A program made the translations under genes and the position numbers. This document shows, piece after piece, positions 8,703 through 18,451 of a stretch of DNA of 64,000 nucleotides; the first letter of the stretch is position 1; every line of letters begins with the position of its first letter. The stretch is taken from NCBI GenBank assembly GCA_964642175.1, contig CAZXOK010000001.1, positions 124,001 to 188,000 on the forward strand, read 5' to 3'. The DNA comes from JANQGG01 sp964642175 (GTDB lineage: Bacteria; Bacteroidota; Chlorobiia; Chlorobiales; Chloroherpetonaceae). Below the pieces are notes generated by a model. It worked only from the letters and a program-made list of their open reading frames with translations. It was not told where the DNA came from and made no database searches.

Positions 8703-9365
8703 TTAAACGCCATAATGAAAAAACAAACGAACTAGCAGGAAACCAAACATAAATATGGTGAATACAAGTATTATTCTATCTAAATGCTTGGTTAAAAACG
8801 GAGAGATTTTTGGACCCATAAAATGAATAACCAAACCAACAGGTAAAAAACGAAGTGCTCTGCCAACAAAAGCGGCCAGAGTGAATGTCAGGACCGGGAT
8901 CGTATGATTTGCACCAGCCAGCATAGTATACATGGTATATGGGATGGGAGTAAATCCTGAAGTGAGCAATATTTCCACTCCACTGGTTCGATAGGAAGAA
9001 AGCAAGCTCAGGACCTCGGCTTCCATACCAAATTGAGACACAAGCGCCTGTCCGACAGACTGGAACGCATAATAGCCAATAAAATAACCACCTACACCAC
9101 CAACGGCCATTCCAAGGATCAAACACATGCTAAAAGCCAAGGCACGCCTGGGTTTAAAGGCGCCCATCGAAATGAGTACCTCATCGGAAGGTAACGGACA
9201 CAACACAGCTTCGGTAACACCCATAAAAAACATGATCACAAAACTTATTGGCCTGCCTGCAGTTTTGCTGGCAAAATCGAGTAGTTTCTGTTTAAACCGC
9301 TCTTTTTTAGTTAATGGTTTTGAAGGTTGTAAAGTAAGGGTCGATGCCTGGTTCATTTTTGCCAA
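8703..9365 (-). CDS. VTT/SNARE-associated (YqaA/DedA-like) membrane protein
   Basis: The 220-residue integral membrane protein has several hydrophobic segments and the VTT-domain signatures F-x-P-x-P (CPLPSDEVLISMGA) and GFTPIPYTMYTMLAG. Relatives act in lipid scrambling or membrane homeostasis, and this one most resembles the YqaA subgroup. The basic N-terminus is cytoplasmic. The start overlaps the end of pcm by 13 nt, and a second Met at residue 4 is equally possible. The precise substrate is unknown. Confidence 0.82.
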   Translation of the reverse strand: MAKMNQASTLTLQPSKPLTKKERFKQKLLDFASKTAGRPISFVIMFFMGVTEAVLCPLPSDEVLISMGAFKPRRALAFSMCLILGMAVGGVGGYFIGYYAFQSVGQALVSQFGMEAEVLSLLSSYRTSGVEILLTSGFTPIPYTMYTMLAGANHTIPVLTFTLAAFVGRALRFLPVGLVIHFMGPKISPFLTKHLDRIILVFTIFMFGFLLVRLFFHYGV

Positions 9366-9970
9366 CCCTCCTTTCCAATCAATGGCACAAAGGCAAATGT
9401 ATTGGAAGGCGATTCATATATGGTATTTCCCTGTCTATGATAGATCATCATGCGTTGCTTTTCAGAGTCGCCTATTGGAATGATCAGGCGACCTTCATCC
9501 TTTAATTGTTCTAATAATGATTTCGGCACTTCCGGAGAACCCGCAGTAACAATAATTGCATCGTATGGGGCCATTTCATGCCAGCCAAGAGTTCCGTCTC
9601 CTAACCGGAGTGCTATTTTCAAACCCAGAGTTTTAAATATCTGTTCTGCTTTTTTATGCAGAACCTCCAGGCGCTCAATGGTAAACACTTTGTACCCCAA
9701 ATACTGTAAAATGGCAGCCTGGTATCCGGATCCGGTTCCAATTTCCAGAATTTTACCACCTTTGTAATGTGAAACGATAATGGATGTCATATAAGCCACT
9801 GTATATGGCTGAGAGATGGTTTGATTGCTGCCAATTGGAAAGGCACTATCATCATAGGCCCTGTCCCAAAACATCGTGTCGACAAATAAATGTCGCTTAA
9901 CATTCAGAAATGCATCCAGAACCTTGGGATTGCTTATCCCGTATTCCTTCAGTTTTTCGACCATCATCAA
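9353..9970 (-). CDS. pcm: Protein-L-isoaspartate O-methyltransferase
   Basis: Pcm methylates isoaspartyl residues so that damaged proteins can be repaired. Signatures are PIGSNQTISQPYTVAYMT, the SAM-binding ILEIGTGSGYQAA, a D-G pair after motif II and VTAGSPEVPKSL. The first codon given is a TTG followed by two ATGs. The same frame stays open about 80 nt further upstream, encoding a basic stretch (YKYRPRRL) like the N-terminus of some homologues, but without a standard start. The true start is uncertain. It is the first gene of the operon. Confidence 0.93.
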   Translation of the reverse strand: MMMVEKLKEYGISNPKVLDAFLNVKRHLFVDTMFWDRAYDDSAFPIGSNQTISQPYTVAYMTSIIVSHYKGGKILEIGTGSGYQAAILQYLGYKVFTIERLEVLHKKAEQIFKTLGLKIALRLGDGTLGWHEMAPYDAIIVTAGSPEVPKSLLEQLKDEGRLIIPIGDSEKQRMMIYHRQGNTIYESPSNTFAFVPLIGKEGWQK

Positions 9971-10235
9971 TCGCCTGGGGCGATATTTATAATCTTGATC
10001 CTGAATAATGGACTTGGTTTCAATTGTTTCAAAAAGTTCAGTGAAAATAATAAAAAAAATTATTTCACCTAATCATTAAGAGGCTCAGGAAGCTTTATCA
10101 TAATCAACTTAAGAATAACTTCTTGGAATGTTAGCCTATACTTAGGTTCGACATACATATTCAATCAATAATTCTTTAGTAATAAATGATAAACAGTTGT
10201 TGTATACTTTTTACAACTAGGAAGATAAAGCGAAC

Positions 10236-12107
10236 ATGCAGAAAAAATATTTATTAACGGTTGTAAGCTCAGACTTAAACATTGCCAACTCAGTTTTTGA
10301 ACGAATAGATAAATCAAGTCAGATTACTTTTAAGCAAAGCCATCTGGATTGGGAAACATTTCAGAACAATACGCCAAATCAAAAACACCAGATATTAATG
10401 CTGGATATCACATCCCGGGATATTCAGGTATCTGAATTAAAAGATCAAATTAAAACTTATGCGGAGCAAACCGCAGTAATTATCCTTGCAGCACCAAACC
10501 AGGAGCAAATTTGTCTTGAGCTTATCAATGAAGGTGTAGAAGACTATTTCTTTGTTGATGAAATAAAGCAATTCTCATTTTCGAGGATGTTACTCAATGC
10601 CATTCGCCGCCAAAAAGCCAGAAAAAAGCATCAAAAAACATCCATATCCAGTGAAATTCAAGCCAAGCTGATCTCTTTCCTAGAAAATGGTCTACTGGGT
10701 ACCGTTGTCCATGATAAGGTGGGCAAAGTTTGGTATACAAACCCGACGGCTACAGAGATTTTAGGATTATCTGAAGAGCAAATGCTGAGCACGCCATTTT
10801 TGTATCAGCAAAAAGGTGATAATGAATCGGCTTATGTGATCACCACACCAAAAGGCACCGAGCAGCATATTAGTGTTCGTACGGTTGATATGGAGTGGGA
10901 AGGCAGGAAAGGTTTTCTGACCACAATATACGATACCACCGAGGTGCATGTGGCTAAATCTGAAAAAAACCATTTAACTCAACAACTTTACAGAGCCCAG
11001 AAAATGGAAGCTATCGGCATGCTTGCCGGTGGCATTGCCCACGATTTTAATAATATCATGAGCATAACCATGATGGCCAGCTCAAATGCTTCCCGGGTAG
11101 TAACAGACTCCAAGTTGCTTCGCGATCTACAGATTATCCAGGAAGCAGCAGAACGGGGAACCTCAATTACCAGGCAATTGCTGGCTTTTTCAAGATCAAA
11201 CGAGATAACGAAGATCCCTGTGAATGTTTCGGATGTGGTTAAGCAGCTTTATAAAATGTTAAGCCATTCACTCCCCAAAGAAATAGACCTTAATGTCGAT
11301 TATTCTGAGAACGACGGTCATGTTCTGGCTGATAGCGGCCAGCTTTACCAGGTCTTATTAAATATGGCCGTTAATGCCAAGGACGCCATGCCAAACGGCG
11401 GGACGTTAAATATTATGGTTCACAAGTCAGATCCGGAAAACCTGCCCGAAGAAGTCAGGGTAACAATTCAGGATACCGGTACAGGTATTCCCCTGGATAT
11501 TCAGGAGCATATTTTTGAGCCATTTTTCAGCACAAAGAGCATTGATAAGGGAACAGGGCTGGGGCTGTCTATGGCCAAACAAATTATCGACGCCCATGAT
11601 GGCCAGATCAGGCTGAAGAGTGAGCCGGAAATAGGGACTTCGTTTACTGTAGCATTGCCAAAAATTGTATCAAAGAAAAAAGCCGAAACACAGGCTCAGC
11701 AGGAGATACATATCGGAAACCAGGAGCGAATTTTGCTGGTAGAGGACGAGTCGACCCTGCGCAATATTTTACACAAAGCGTTAAATGAGTTCGGCTATTT
11801 GGTGCATGAAGCTGAAAATGGTGAAGAAGCCATAAAAGTATTCCAGAAGCATAAACCTCAGATCGATTTGGTGATTACAGACCTGGGAATGCCAAAAATG
11901 AATGGTCGTGAATTACATAAGCATATCAAAATGGCAAATCCCGATATGAAAGTCATAATTGCTACGGGGTATTTGGAACAGGAACTGAAAGATCAACTGA
12001 TAAAAGCAGGAGTAAGCGAGTTTATTAACAAACCATTCAACATAAAATCCATTCTGGAAACCATTCACAACGTGCTTTCGGAAAACAAGTATTCCAAAAC
12101 GGCCTGA
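10236..12107 (+). CDS. Hybrid sensor histidine kinase/response regulator
   Basis: The 623-residue soluble kinase has a receiver-like fold at residues 1-125, PAS at about 145-240, HisKA with H269 (GGIAHDFNN), HATPase with N, G1 (DTGTGIP) and G2 (GTGLGLS) boxes, and a C-terminal receiver with D549 (ITDLGMP) and NKPF. The N-terminal receiver lacks the acidic pair after strand 1 (VVSSD) and the usual Lys, so it is probably a pseudo-receiver. No transmembrane segment is present. No partner regulator is adjacent and the signal is unknown. It ends 2 nt from the convergent gpsA. Confidence 0.92.
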   Translation: MQKKYLLTVVSSDLNIANSVFERIDKSSQITFKQSHLDWETFQNNTPNQKHQILMLDITSRDIQVSELKDQIKTYAEQTAVIILAAPNQEQICLELINEGVEDYFFVDEIKQFSFSRMLLNAIRRQKARKKHQKTSISSEIQAKLISFLENGLLGTVVHDKVGKVWYTNPTATEILGLSEEQMLSTPFLYQQKGDNESAYVITTPKGTEQHISVRTVDMEWEGRKGFLTTIYDTTEVHVAKSEKNHLTQQLYRAQKMEAIGMLAGGIAHDFNNIMSITMMASSNASRVVTDSKLLRDLQIIQEAAERGTSITRQLLAFSRSNEITKIPVNVSDVVKQLYKMLSHSLPKEIDLNVDYSENDGHVLADSGQLYQVLLNMAVNAKDAMPNGGTLNIMVHKSDPENLPEEVRVTIQDTGTGIPLDIQEHIFEPFFSTKSIDKGTGLGLSMAKQIIDAHDGQIRLKSEPEIGTSFTVALPKIVSKKKAETQAQQEIHIGNQERILLVEDESTLRNILHKALNEFGYLVHEAENGEEAIKVFQKHKPQIDLVITDLGMPKMNGRELHKHIKMANPDMKVIIATGYLEQELKDQLIKAGVSEFINKPFNIKSILETIHNVLSENKYSKTA

Positions 12108-12109
12108 GA

Positions 12110-13114
12110 TTAATGGATCTCAGGCTTGGGATCGCGCGACATCAGCTCCAGAACAGCCTGCTTAACAGGCTTGTTGAGAAACAGCATATCATATACGCTT
12201 TGTGTAATGGGCATATCAACCCCGATTTTTTTGGAAAGATTTCTTACCGCCCTTGTAGTTTCTATACCTTCGGCTACCATCATCATGTTCTGGAGGATCT
12301 CAACGAGGGTTTTGCCTTGCCCGATCATTTCACCCACTTTTCGGTTACGGCTATGGCGGCTTGAACAGGTTACAACCAGATCGCCCACACCGGCCAGACC
12401 GGAGAAGGTCTCAGGTTTAGCCCCTGATTTTAATCCAAACCGTGTAATTTCGGCCAACCCCCGGGTAATAATGGCAGCTTTGGCATTATCGCCGTAACCA
12501 AGACCATCGGAAATTCCAGCGGCAATCGCCATAATATTTTTTACCGATCCGCCGATTTCAACACCGATCGGATCTGTGTTTACATAAACCCGAAACATCG
12601 GGGTCATGAAAATATCCTGGATTTTACGGGCATTTTCTTCACAAGTGCATGAAGCCACAACAGTGGTAGGTTGTTTTTGACTCACTTCCTCGGCATGGCT
12701 TGGCCCGTATAGCGTGATAATATTTTTTGAAGGTACTTCAGGCAAAACTTCGCTTATGACTTCCGACATACGTAGCCCGCTTTCTACCTCGATACCTTTA
12801 GACAGATTTACTATTAATGATAGGTCTGGAGAAAGAAAAGGTGAAAACTCGGTCAATGATGCCCGAATAGCCTGAGAGGGTATGGCGATAACAATTACTT
12901 CAGCATCTTTTAAGGCTTCCTGATGATCGTGAGTTGCTTCAAGCGAGTCCGGGAAGGTCACTCCTTTTAAGAAATTAATGTTCTCACGATGCCGGATCAT
13001 GGACTCTGCTTCTTCGGCTTTATAAGCCCAAAGCTTTACTGAAAAGTCTTTTTCGGCCAGAAGAACTGCAATAGTTGTTCCCCAGCTACCGGCTCCAAGA
13101 ACAGAGATGTTCAT
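12110..13114 (-). CDS. gpsA: Glycerol-3-phosphate dehydrogenase [NAD(P)+]
   Basis: GpsA reduces dihydroxyacetone phosphate to sn-glycerol-3-phosphate for phospholipid synthesis. The 334-residue protein shows GAGSWGTT at residues 7-14, the substrate lysine in VGGSVKN-like IGGSVKNIMAIAAG, the GLAGVGDLVVTCSS block and R-NRKVG. It lies 52 nt after plsY, which uses its product. That makes a compact lipid-precursor unit within lysC-purM-plsY-gpsA. Confidence 0.97.
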   Translation of the reverse strand: MNISVLGAGSWGTTIAVLLAEKDFSVKLWAYKAEEAESMIRHRENINFLKGVTFPDSLEATHDHQEALKDAEVIVIAIPSQAIRASLTEFSPFLSPDLSLIVNLSKGIEVESGLRMSEVISEVLPEVPSKNIITLYGPSHAEEVSQKQPTTVVASCTCEENARKIQDIFMTPMFRVYVNTDPIGVEIGGSVKNIMAIAAGISDGLGYGDNAKAAIITRGLAEITRFGLKSGAKPETFSGLAGVGDLVVTCSSRHSRNRKVGEMIGQGKTLVEILQNMMMVAEGIETTRAVRNLSKKIGVDMPITQSVYDMLFLNKPVKQAVLELMSRDPKPEIH

Positions 13115-13166
13115 ACACGTTTTTTGTGTTCAGATTTTCAAACGTAAAACGCCTGAATAAAACAGT

Positions 13167-13877
13167 TCAATCCTTATTTCCAAATAACTTAACCCGGCTT
13201 TCTGTGCCCAGTCGCAGACGCTCGATATTGGTACGATGTTTATAGACAATAAACAACGATATCATTGAACCCAGAATGATCAGGTGGTAATCAAGACTAT
13301 CGTAGATGTGAAAACTGGATCCAAACAAATTGATATAATAATCCAGGCCCTCACCGACATCAAAGATATATTTCCTCACCACAATCGTTAATGGAAAACT
13401 TAGTACGGCTACAATTGAGGAAAGTGAGACATATCGGGAAATGAAAAGAACAGTAAAGAAAATGGCCATTACGATCAACATCGTAACAGGAGCAAGGCCA
13501 AACATAATGCCGGCAGCTGTGCTAACCCCTTTACCGCCGCTGAAACTTGCAAAAATGGTATACATATGTCCGATTACGGCCACAATACCGGCCATTAACC
13601 TTAAAGCAACGCTGTTGATTTCAGGAATTTGATCCAGTTGGTTGTACTCAAAAAACGCAACCACCCATACAACAACGGCGACACCTTTTAACATATCAAA
13701 CAACGTGACAAACAACCCGGCTTTCCAGCCCAGCACACGAAATACATTTGTGCCTCCGGCATTGCCACTGCCATAATCTCGTATATCAAAACCACGCAAC
13801 AACTTACTTACAATAATCGCTGTTGGTATGGAGCCGATCAAATAACTAACAATAAGTATGGTAAAAACTGATAGCAT
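13167..13877 (-). CDS. plsY: Acyl-phosphate:glycerol-3-phosphate acyltransferase PlsY
   Basis: PlsY transfers an acyl group from acyl-phosphate to glycerol-3-phosphate in the inner membrane. The three family motifs are visible: SIPTAIIVSKLLRGFDIRDYGSGNAGGTN, the GHMYTIFASFSGGKGVSTAAG block and IVYKHRTNIERL near the C-terminus. At 236 residues it is longer than most PlsY because of an insertion of about 30 residues around 165-195 that lengthens one loop. It is co-directional with gpsA. Confidence 0.95.
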   Translation of the reverse strand: MLSVFTILIVSYLIGSIPTAIIVSKLLRGFDIRDYGSGNAGGTNVFRVLGWKAGLFVTLFDMLKGVAVVVWVVAFFEYNQLDQIPEINSVALRLMAGIVAVIGHMYTIFASFSGGKGVSTAAGIMFGLAPVTMLIVMAIFFTVLFISRYVSLSSIVAVLSFPLTIVVRKYIFDVGEGLDYYINLFGSSFHIYDSLDYHLIILGSMISLFIVYKHRTNIERLRLGTESRVKLFGNKD

Positions 13878-13985
13878 ATTAGAATAATGTCTTCTACCCT
13901 GTAATCAGGTCTTAACAAATCTGCATATAGAGCGCCAATATAATAATTTTTAATAAAGTGATAACACTGCTCCCCATCGATGAAG

Positions 13986-14975
13986 TTAAAGCATAACAAC
14001 TTCACCAATGTGGTAACATGGCTCACCAAGTGAGTTAAAATGCTGCTCTATACGTTTAACATTATCTTTTGATATAATGATCACGAGTCCAATTCCCATG
14101 TTAAATGTACGCTGCATGTCCTCAATCGGAACATCACCTTCTTTTTGGATAAGCTCAAATACAGCCGGTAACTCCCAGGCTTGCCAATCAATGTTCAGGC
14201 CAAGTCCTTCGGGCAGAACACGCATGGTGTTTGATACCAACCCGCCACCTGTAATATGGGCCAGGCCTTTTATATCTGCCCACTCCAGCATCGGATGGAT
14301 GAGATTGAGATAGGAGCGATGAACTTTCAATAATTCCTGGCCTATTGTGCCGTTGAGACCTGTAAATGTTTCATTGAAACGTCCCTCAAATATTTTTCGG
14401 GCCAGGGAATAGCCATTGGTGTGAAGTCCGTTGGAACCAAGCCCAAGAAGTACATCGCCAGGATTGATGTTTTTGCCATTGACGATCTTATGTTTATCGA
14501 CAATGCCAACAATAGTACCGGCAATATCAAAATCGCTGCCCTGGTAAAGGCCCGGCATTTCAGCCGTTTCACCGCCTATGAGTGCACAATTATTCTCTTT
14601 GCAGCCATCTACAAGCCCGTATATAACTTGTTCGGCTTCATCAACTGCCAGTTTTCCGGTGGCGTAGTAATCGAGGAAAAACAGAGGTTTAGCACCGCAA
14701 ACCAGTATATCGTTAGTGCAGTGGTTTACAAGGCAATTACCGATAGTATTGTAAATGCCCATATCAGCGGCTAATTTCAGTTTGGTACCAACACCATCGA
14801 CGCTGCTGACAAGAACAGCATTTCTATAAGCTGAAAAATCCACTTCAAAAAATCCGCCAAAAGCCCCCAACTCACTTAACACACCCGGTGTGAAGGTTTG
14901 CCTGACTGCTGGCTTGATACGTTTAACCAATTCTTCGCCGGCGGCGATATCAACCCCTGATTGTTTATAATCCAT
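13986..14975 (-). CDS. purM: Phosphoribosylformylglycinamidine cyclo-ligase (AIR synthetase)
   Basis: PurM closes FGAM to aminoimidazole ribonucleotide in purine synthesis, using ATP. The 329-residue protein starts with YKQSGVDIAAGEELV and carries VSSVDGVGTKLKLA, GGETAEMPG and AHITGGG, all PurM signatures. It is of normal length and lies 29 nt downstream of lysC with no other purine gene near. Its place in this operon is historical rather than pathway-driven. Confidence 0.97.
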   Translation of the reverse strand: MDYKQSGVDIAAGEELVKRIKPAVRQTFTPGVLSELGAFGGFFEVDFSAYRNAVLVSSVDGVGTKLKLAADMGIYNTIGNCLVNHCTNDILVCGAKPLFFLDYYATGKLAVDEAEQVIYGLVDGCKENNCALIGGETAEMPGLYQGSDFDIAGTIVGIVDKHKIVNGKNINPGDVLLGLGSNGLHTNGYSLARKIFEGRFNETFTGLNGTIGQELLKVHRSYLNLIHPMLEWADIKGLAHITGGGLVSNTMRVLPEGLGLNIDWQAWELPAVFELIQKEGDVPIEDMQRTFNMGIGLVIIISKDNVKRIEQHFNSLGEPCYHIGEVVML

Positions 14976-15004
14976 TTATGGTAGCTTCTTTGTGTTTTGC
15001 AGAG

Positions 15005-16402
15005 TTAAGCAAAAATCTTTTCGTTATAATGACCTGAGAAAAAGGCATCGTGCAAGGCATTCAGGGCTTGTTTCAGATCCTTTTCCGAGACCACAAATCC
15101 AACATTTATTTCCGATGCGCCCTGAGAGATCATCCGGATATTCACATCCTTAAGGGCACTGAAAATACGCCCGGAAACACCCGGTGAAGATCTCAGCTTA
15201 TCGCCAACCACACACACAATTGCGGCATTATGCTCCACATCCACTTCGGCCTTATGCTCCAAATCGTGGATGATTTGCTGAAGGTGTTTGGTTTTATTGA
15301 TTGTCAGCGACAGAGATATTTCACTGGTTGAAATCATATCAACCGGAGTTTTATGCTTAGCAAAAATATTGAACACATCGGCTAAAAATCCAAACGTGCC
15401 CAGCATTTGTGAAGATTTGATACTGACAATACTCTGATTAGTTTTATATGCGATAGACTTTACTAGCCCGTCGTACGAAACCCCTTTGAGCAATTCCGGA
15501 TCATTGGTGATAAGTGTGCCCTCAATTTCGGGTCTTTTTGAGTTTTTAACATACACGGGCACATTTTCGGTAACTGCCGGGTGAATGGTTGCCGGATGGA
15601 GTACCTTCGCACCAAAATAAGCCAGCTCAGCAGCCTCGTTAAACGTTATAACTTTCAGGCGTTTGGCTTCAGGAACCAGACGTGGATCGCAGGTTAAAAC
15701 GCCATCGACATCTGTCCATATTTGAATTTTTGTACGCTGAAGCAATGCGCCGAAAATAGAAGCCGAGTAGTCTGAGCCACCCCGGCCCAGTGTGGTGGTT
15801 TTTCCGGCCCGGTTACTGCCAATAAATCCCTGAGTAACAACCACATTCCCTGAATTAATTTCAGGTAAAACCATACCCTGCAATCGTTGAAGTGTAAGGT
15901 CCCATAATGGTTGGGCTTTGCCAAAATTATCATCCGTGATCAGAACATCGCGTGCATCCAGCCAGAATGTTTTTACACCCTGTTCTTTCAGACCGGCAGC
16001 CAGTAATTGAGTGGAAAGCATTTCGCCATAAGAGTAAAATACATCCATGGAGCGTGCTGTAAGTTCACCTACGATATCCACGCCATTGATCAGGGTTTTA
16101 AGATCATCTATGTAATCATTAACCAGGGTTTTAAGCTCGGCCTGAGTGTCTTCATTTTTAAGTAAGGTTTCAACAATGGTGAGATGATGCCTGGATATCT
16201 CATCAGCCATATGCAAGGCTTCATCACTACAGTTATCAGCTGCAGCTTCGGCAATCTTTTCGAGTTTATTGGTCATACCTGCACAGGCACTTAATACAAC
16301 TAACGGGGTTTTATGCTTAAGCTCATTTTTAATTATGTTAATGACATTTTGCATGGCTTCGGCATTTTCAACCGATGTGCCTCCGAATTTCATTACAGCC
16401 AT
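15005..16402 (-). CDS. lysC: Aspartate kinase (monofunctional)
   Basis: This enzyme phosphorylates aspartate in the first step to Lys, Thr, Met and diaminopimelate. The 465-residue protein shows VMKFGGTSV at the N-terminus, the GRGGSDYSA catalytic block, WTDVDGV and two C-terminal ACT domains (about residues 310-460) for feedback control. There is no homoserine dehydrogenase domain. A Met at residue 4 is an alternative start. Upstream lies a region with a TATAAT-like box. Confidence 0.95.
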   Translation of the reverse strand: MAVMKFGGTSVENAEAMQNVINIIKNELKHKTPLVVLSACAGMTNKLEKIAEAAADNCSDEALHMADEISRHHLTIVETLLKNEDTQAELKTLVNDYIDDLKTLINGVDIVGELTARSMDVFYSYGEMLSTQLLAAGLKEQGVKTFWLDARDVLITDDNFGKAQPLWDLTLQRLQGMVLPEINSGNVVVTQGFIGSNRAGKTTTLGRGGSDYSASIFGALLQRTKIQIWTDVDGVLTCDPRLVPEAKRLKVITFNEAAELAYFGAKVLHPATIHPAVTENVPVYVKNSKRPEIEGTLITNDPELLKGVSYDGLVKSIAYKTNQSIVSIKSSQMLGTFGFLADVFNIFAKHKTPVDMISTSEISLSLTINKTKHLQQIIHDLEHKAEVDVEHNAAIVCVVGDKLRSSPGVSGRIFSALKDVNIRMISQGASEINVGFVVSEKDLKQALNALHDAFFSGHYNEKIFA

Positions 16403-16621
16403 TGTCTGCGAATTTTATTAATTTTTTATAAACCGGAATGATTTGGCCGGTGTCTGAAGATTATACCTAAATTAAGACGATCTTCTATTCTTAGAAATAT
16501 GTATTGCGGCTTTTCTATGTAAGAGCATCTTAGAACGCAAAGTTAACTAAAAAAAATACCATGCGATAACTTTTCAGGTGTTTTAAACCGTAATGCTAAA
16601 AAAAACCATTGGAAACCATCT
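16403..16621. promoter_or_regulatory. Divergent promoter region lysC / NlpC-P60 gene
   Basis: A 219-nt AT-rich spacer with no gene. On the minus strand a TATAAT hexamer preceded by TTTAGG (around 16465-16475) could serve lysC. No clear operator is visible. Confidence 0.35.
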
Positions 16622-17224
16622 ATGAGACAAACACTACTAACAATATTTATCAAAACCATACCGGTTTTTCTGATTGCCATTTTTGTGTGGGGGTGCAAAT
16701 CAACATCCGTAAGTCTTCGTTATGGAAAAAAAGATGCCGGGTACAAAGGCAAAACGATATATGATGATTTATTTAAAGCCGCCTATGAAGAAAAAAATGT
16801 GGATCTGGCCAAAACCAAAGCCGACCTGGATAAACTCAGTTTAAAAGGCGATGCGCAAACAAAGTTCCAAGCCGAGATAGAACGGTTTATGGGTACGCCG
16901 TATAAATTTGGTGGAACTGATTTAAGTGGGGTGGATTGTTCGGGGTTTGTATTAAAGGTGTTTCAGAATGGGTTGAACATTAAACTGCCACACTCGGCTG
17001 CAGCCCAGTCGCAGCTTGGCCAGAGCGTGCCGACCACAAATCTGGGTTATGGCGATTTGGTCTTTTTCAGCAATCATCCACGTAAAATAACCCATGTTGG
17101 CATATATGTCGGGCAGGGACAGTTTGTACACGCCAGCACCTCTTCAGGTGTCATTAAAAGCCGTCTTGATGAAACCTATTACAACAATCACTATATTCGC
17201 TCCCGGCGATTAGTAACTTGGTAA
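16622..17224 (+). CDS. NlpC/P60-family cell-wall endopeptidase, lipoprotein
   Basis: The 200-residue enzyme probably hydrolyses D-Glu-diaminopimelate bonds in peptidoglycan peptides. A signal peptide with a lipobox-like V-W-G-C indicates lipid anchoring. The NlpC/P60 domain covers residues about 85-200, with catalytic C106 (GVDCSGF) and H158 (THVGIYVG). The motif GTPYKFGG precedes it. Length is typical of Spr/NlpC-type lipoproteins, and the gene is monocistronic. Confidence 0.9.
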   Translation: MRQTLLTIFIKTIPVFLIAIFVWGCKSTSVSLRYGKKDAGYKGKTIYDDLFKAAYEEKNVDLAKTKADLDKLSLKGDAQTKFQAEIERFMGTPYKFGGTDLSGVDCSGFVLKVFQNGLNIKLPHSAAAQSQLGQSVPTTNLGYGDLVFFSNHPRKITHVGIYVGQGQFVHASTSSGVIKSRLDETYYNNHYIRSRRLVTW

Positions 17225-17272
17225 GAGGTTGAATAGATAAGATTTTGGGTGAGATGAAGAAGCGCTGAGAAG

Positions 17273-17737
17273 TTAAGGCTTAACGGTTTCAACCGGCATT
17301 TTCTTAGAATTCCACTGAGTCCATGCATTCGGAAACACTTTAATGTTTTTCATACCGGCATTGGCCAGTGCTTTAGCCATTTTATCGCTGAACGTACAAT
17401 TTTGGGTGTTGCAGTAAACCACGATCGTTAAGTTATCGGGAAGAAAGTGGTACATGGATTTGATATTCTTTTGTTGGTCTTCACTCAGATTCAGTGCTCC
17501 CGGTATATGTCCCAGAATATAATCGTTGTGGTTGCGTGCATCAATAAAGATCGCTTCTTTTGAATTGTAAAGTTGAGCGGCTTCGTCAAAACTTATGACT
17601 TGTTGCTTCGGGGTAGAGGACTTGGATTGAACCAGGTTGTTATGAAGGAAATGTTGTGAAAAACCAATGTTTACTGAAAAACCAGATCCCATTGCCAGCC
17701 ATAGAGCCAGAATAAATATGGTTTTTGCCTGTTTCAT
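17273..17737 (-). CDS. Exported rhodanese-domain protein
   Basis: The 154-residue protein has a signal peptide (residues 1-28) and one rhodanese domain. Domain hallmarks are FIDARNHNDYILGHIPGALNL and the active-site loop with C109 (VVYCNTQNC). A second Cys lies five residues on (C114). Sulfur transfer or redox sensing in the periplasm is likely, but the substrate is unknown. The gene follows the DUF1573 gene by 6 nt, so the two are probably translated together. Confidence 0.85.
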   Translation of the reverse strand: MKQAKTIFILALWLAMGSGFSVNIGFSQHFLHNNLVQSKSSTPKQQVISFDEAAQLYNSKEAIFIDARNHNDYILGHIPGALNLSEDQQKNIKSMYHFLPDNLTIVVYCNTQNCTFSDKMAKALANAGMKNIKVFPNAWTQWNSKKMPVETVKP

Positions 17738-17743
17738 CGAAGT

Positions 17744-18451
17744 TTATTTCACACTGTAAAAAAGGTTGATAGAAAACCGGGGCTGAAAACTACTGCTTGT
17801 TTTTACGTAAATTTTTTTTCTGTAAAAACCAAGCTCTTGTGGTGTTATTTCCAACATAAATGAAAAAAAATGATTTGGATCAACGGTTTGGGTTCGGAAC
17901 GCGAGCGAGACATCCTCAGAGGAAGAAAAAAGGTCAAGAATGGTTATCGGATGATTGGAGGTATTGATGAGGGTGATTTTTTGATGAAAGGGATTTCCCG
18001 GTTTCAGGTTGGTATAATTAAGTCTGTTAGAGCGTCCTTTTAATGTCCATTCATTTTCAACAAAAGCATTTATAACCAACCGATGAAAGCCAATCTCTGG
18101 TTCATTGGTAAAGATATCGATGTGCTTTTGGATTTGCCCGTTAAATTTTTCTGAATTGAACTCAACCCGAAGTGTGTCTGTTTCAGATGGTCTTATGCGT
18201 TGAGGTTTGCGGATAAATGAGAGACAGTTGCACGAGAGCTGGATATCTTCCAAAACCAGCATCTCATTTCCTGTATTTTTCAGAACAAATGTCAGCTTGC
18301 GTGTTTGGCCACCGTAGAGAGAACCGAGATCTTTTTCTTTGGGTTCGATCTCCAGATGAGCCTGAGCCCATCCATTAGGTATTCCCCAAAAAATATAAAA
18401 AACTACCAACCATCCCGGTAGGATTCCAAAGCATCGTTTAAGCAATAACAT
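17744..18451 (-). CDS. DUF1573-domain exported protein
   Basis: From the ATG at 18451 the product is 235 residues, with a signal peptide ending near GWAQA. A longer frame to 18499 would sit deep in serS and is unlikely. DUF1573 signatures are present: KDLGSLYGGQTRKLTFVLKN, LSCNCLS and the RPSETDTLRVEFNS segment. The fold is an Ig-like sandwich (ASH/MSP type) common in Bacteroidota envelope proteins. A second Ig-like repeat follows. The start overlaps the serS stop by 14 nt. Function is unknown. Confidence 0.82.
   Translation of the reverse strand: MLLLKRCFGILPGWLVVFYIFWGIPNGWAQAHLEIEPKEKDLGSLYGGQTRKLTFVLKNTGNEMLVLEDIQLSCNCLSFIRKPQRIRPSETDTLRVEFNSEKFNGQIQKHIDIFTNEPEIGFHRLVINAFVENEWTLKGRSNRLNYTNLKPGNPFHQKITLINTSNHPITILDLFSSSEDVSLAFRTQTVDPNHFFSFMLEITPQELGFYRKKIYVKTSSSFQPRFSINLFYSVK

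Noticed and set aside
12113..12497. Plus-strand ORFs overlapping gpsA
   Set aside because: They are antisense shadows of a well-supported gene and show no domain.
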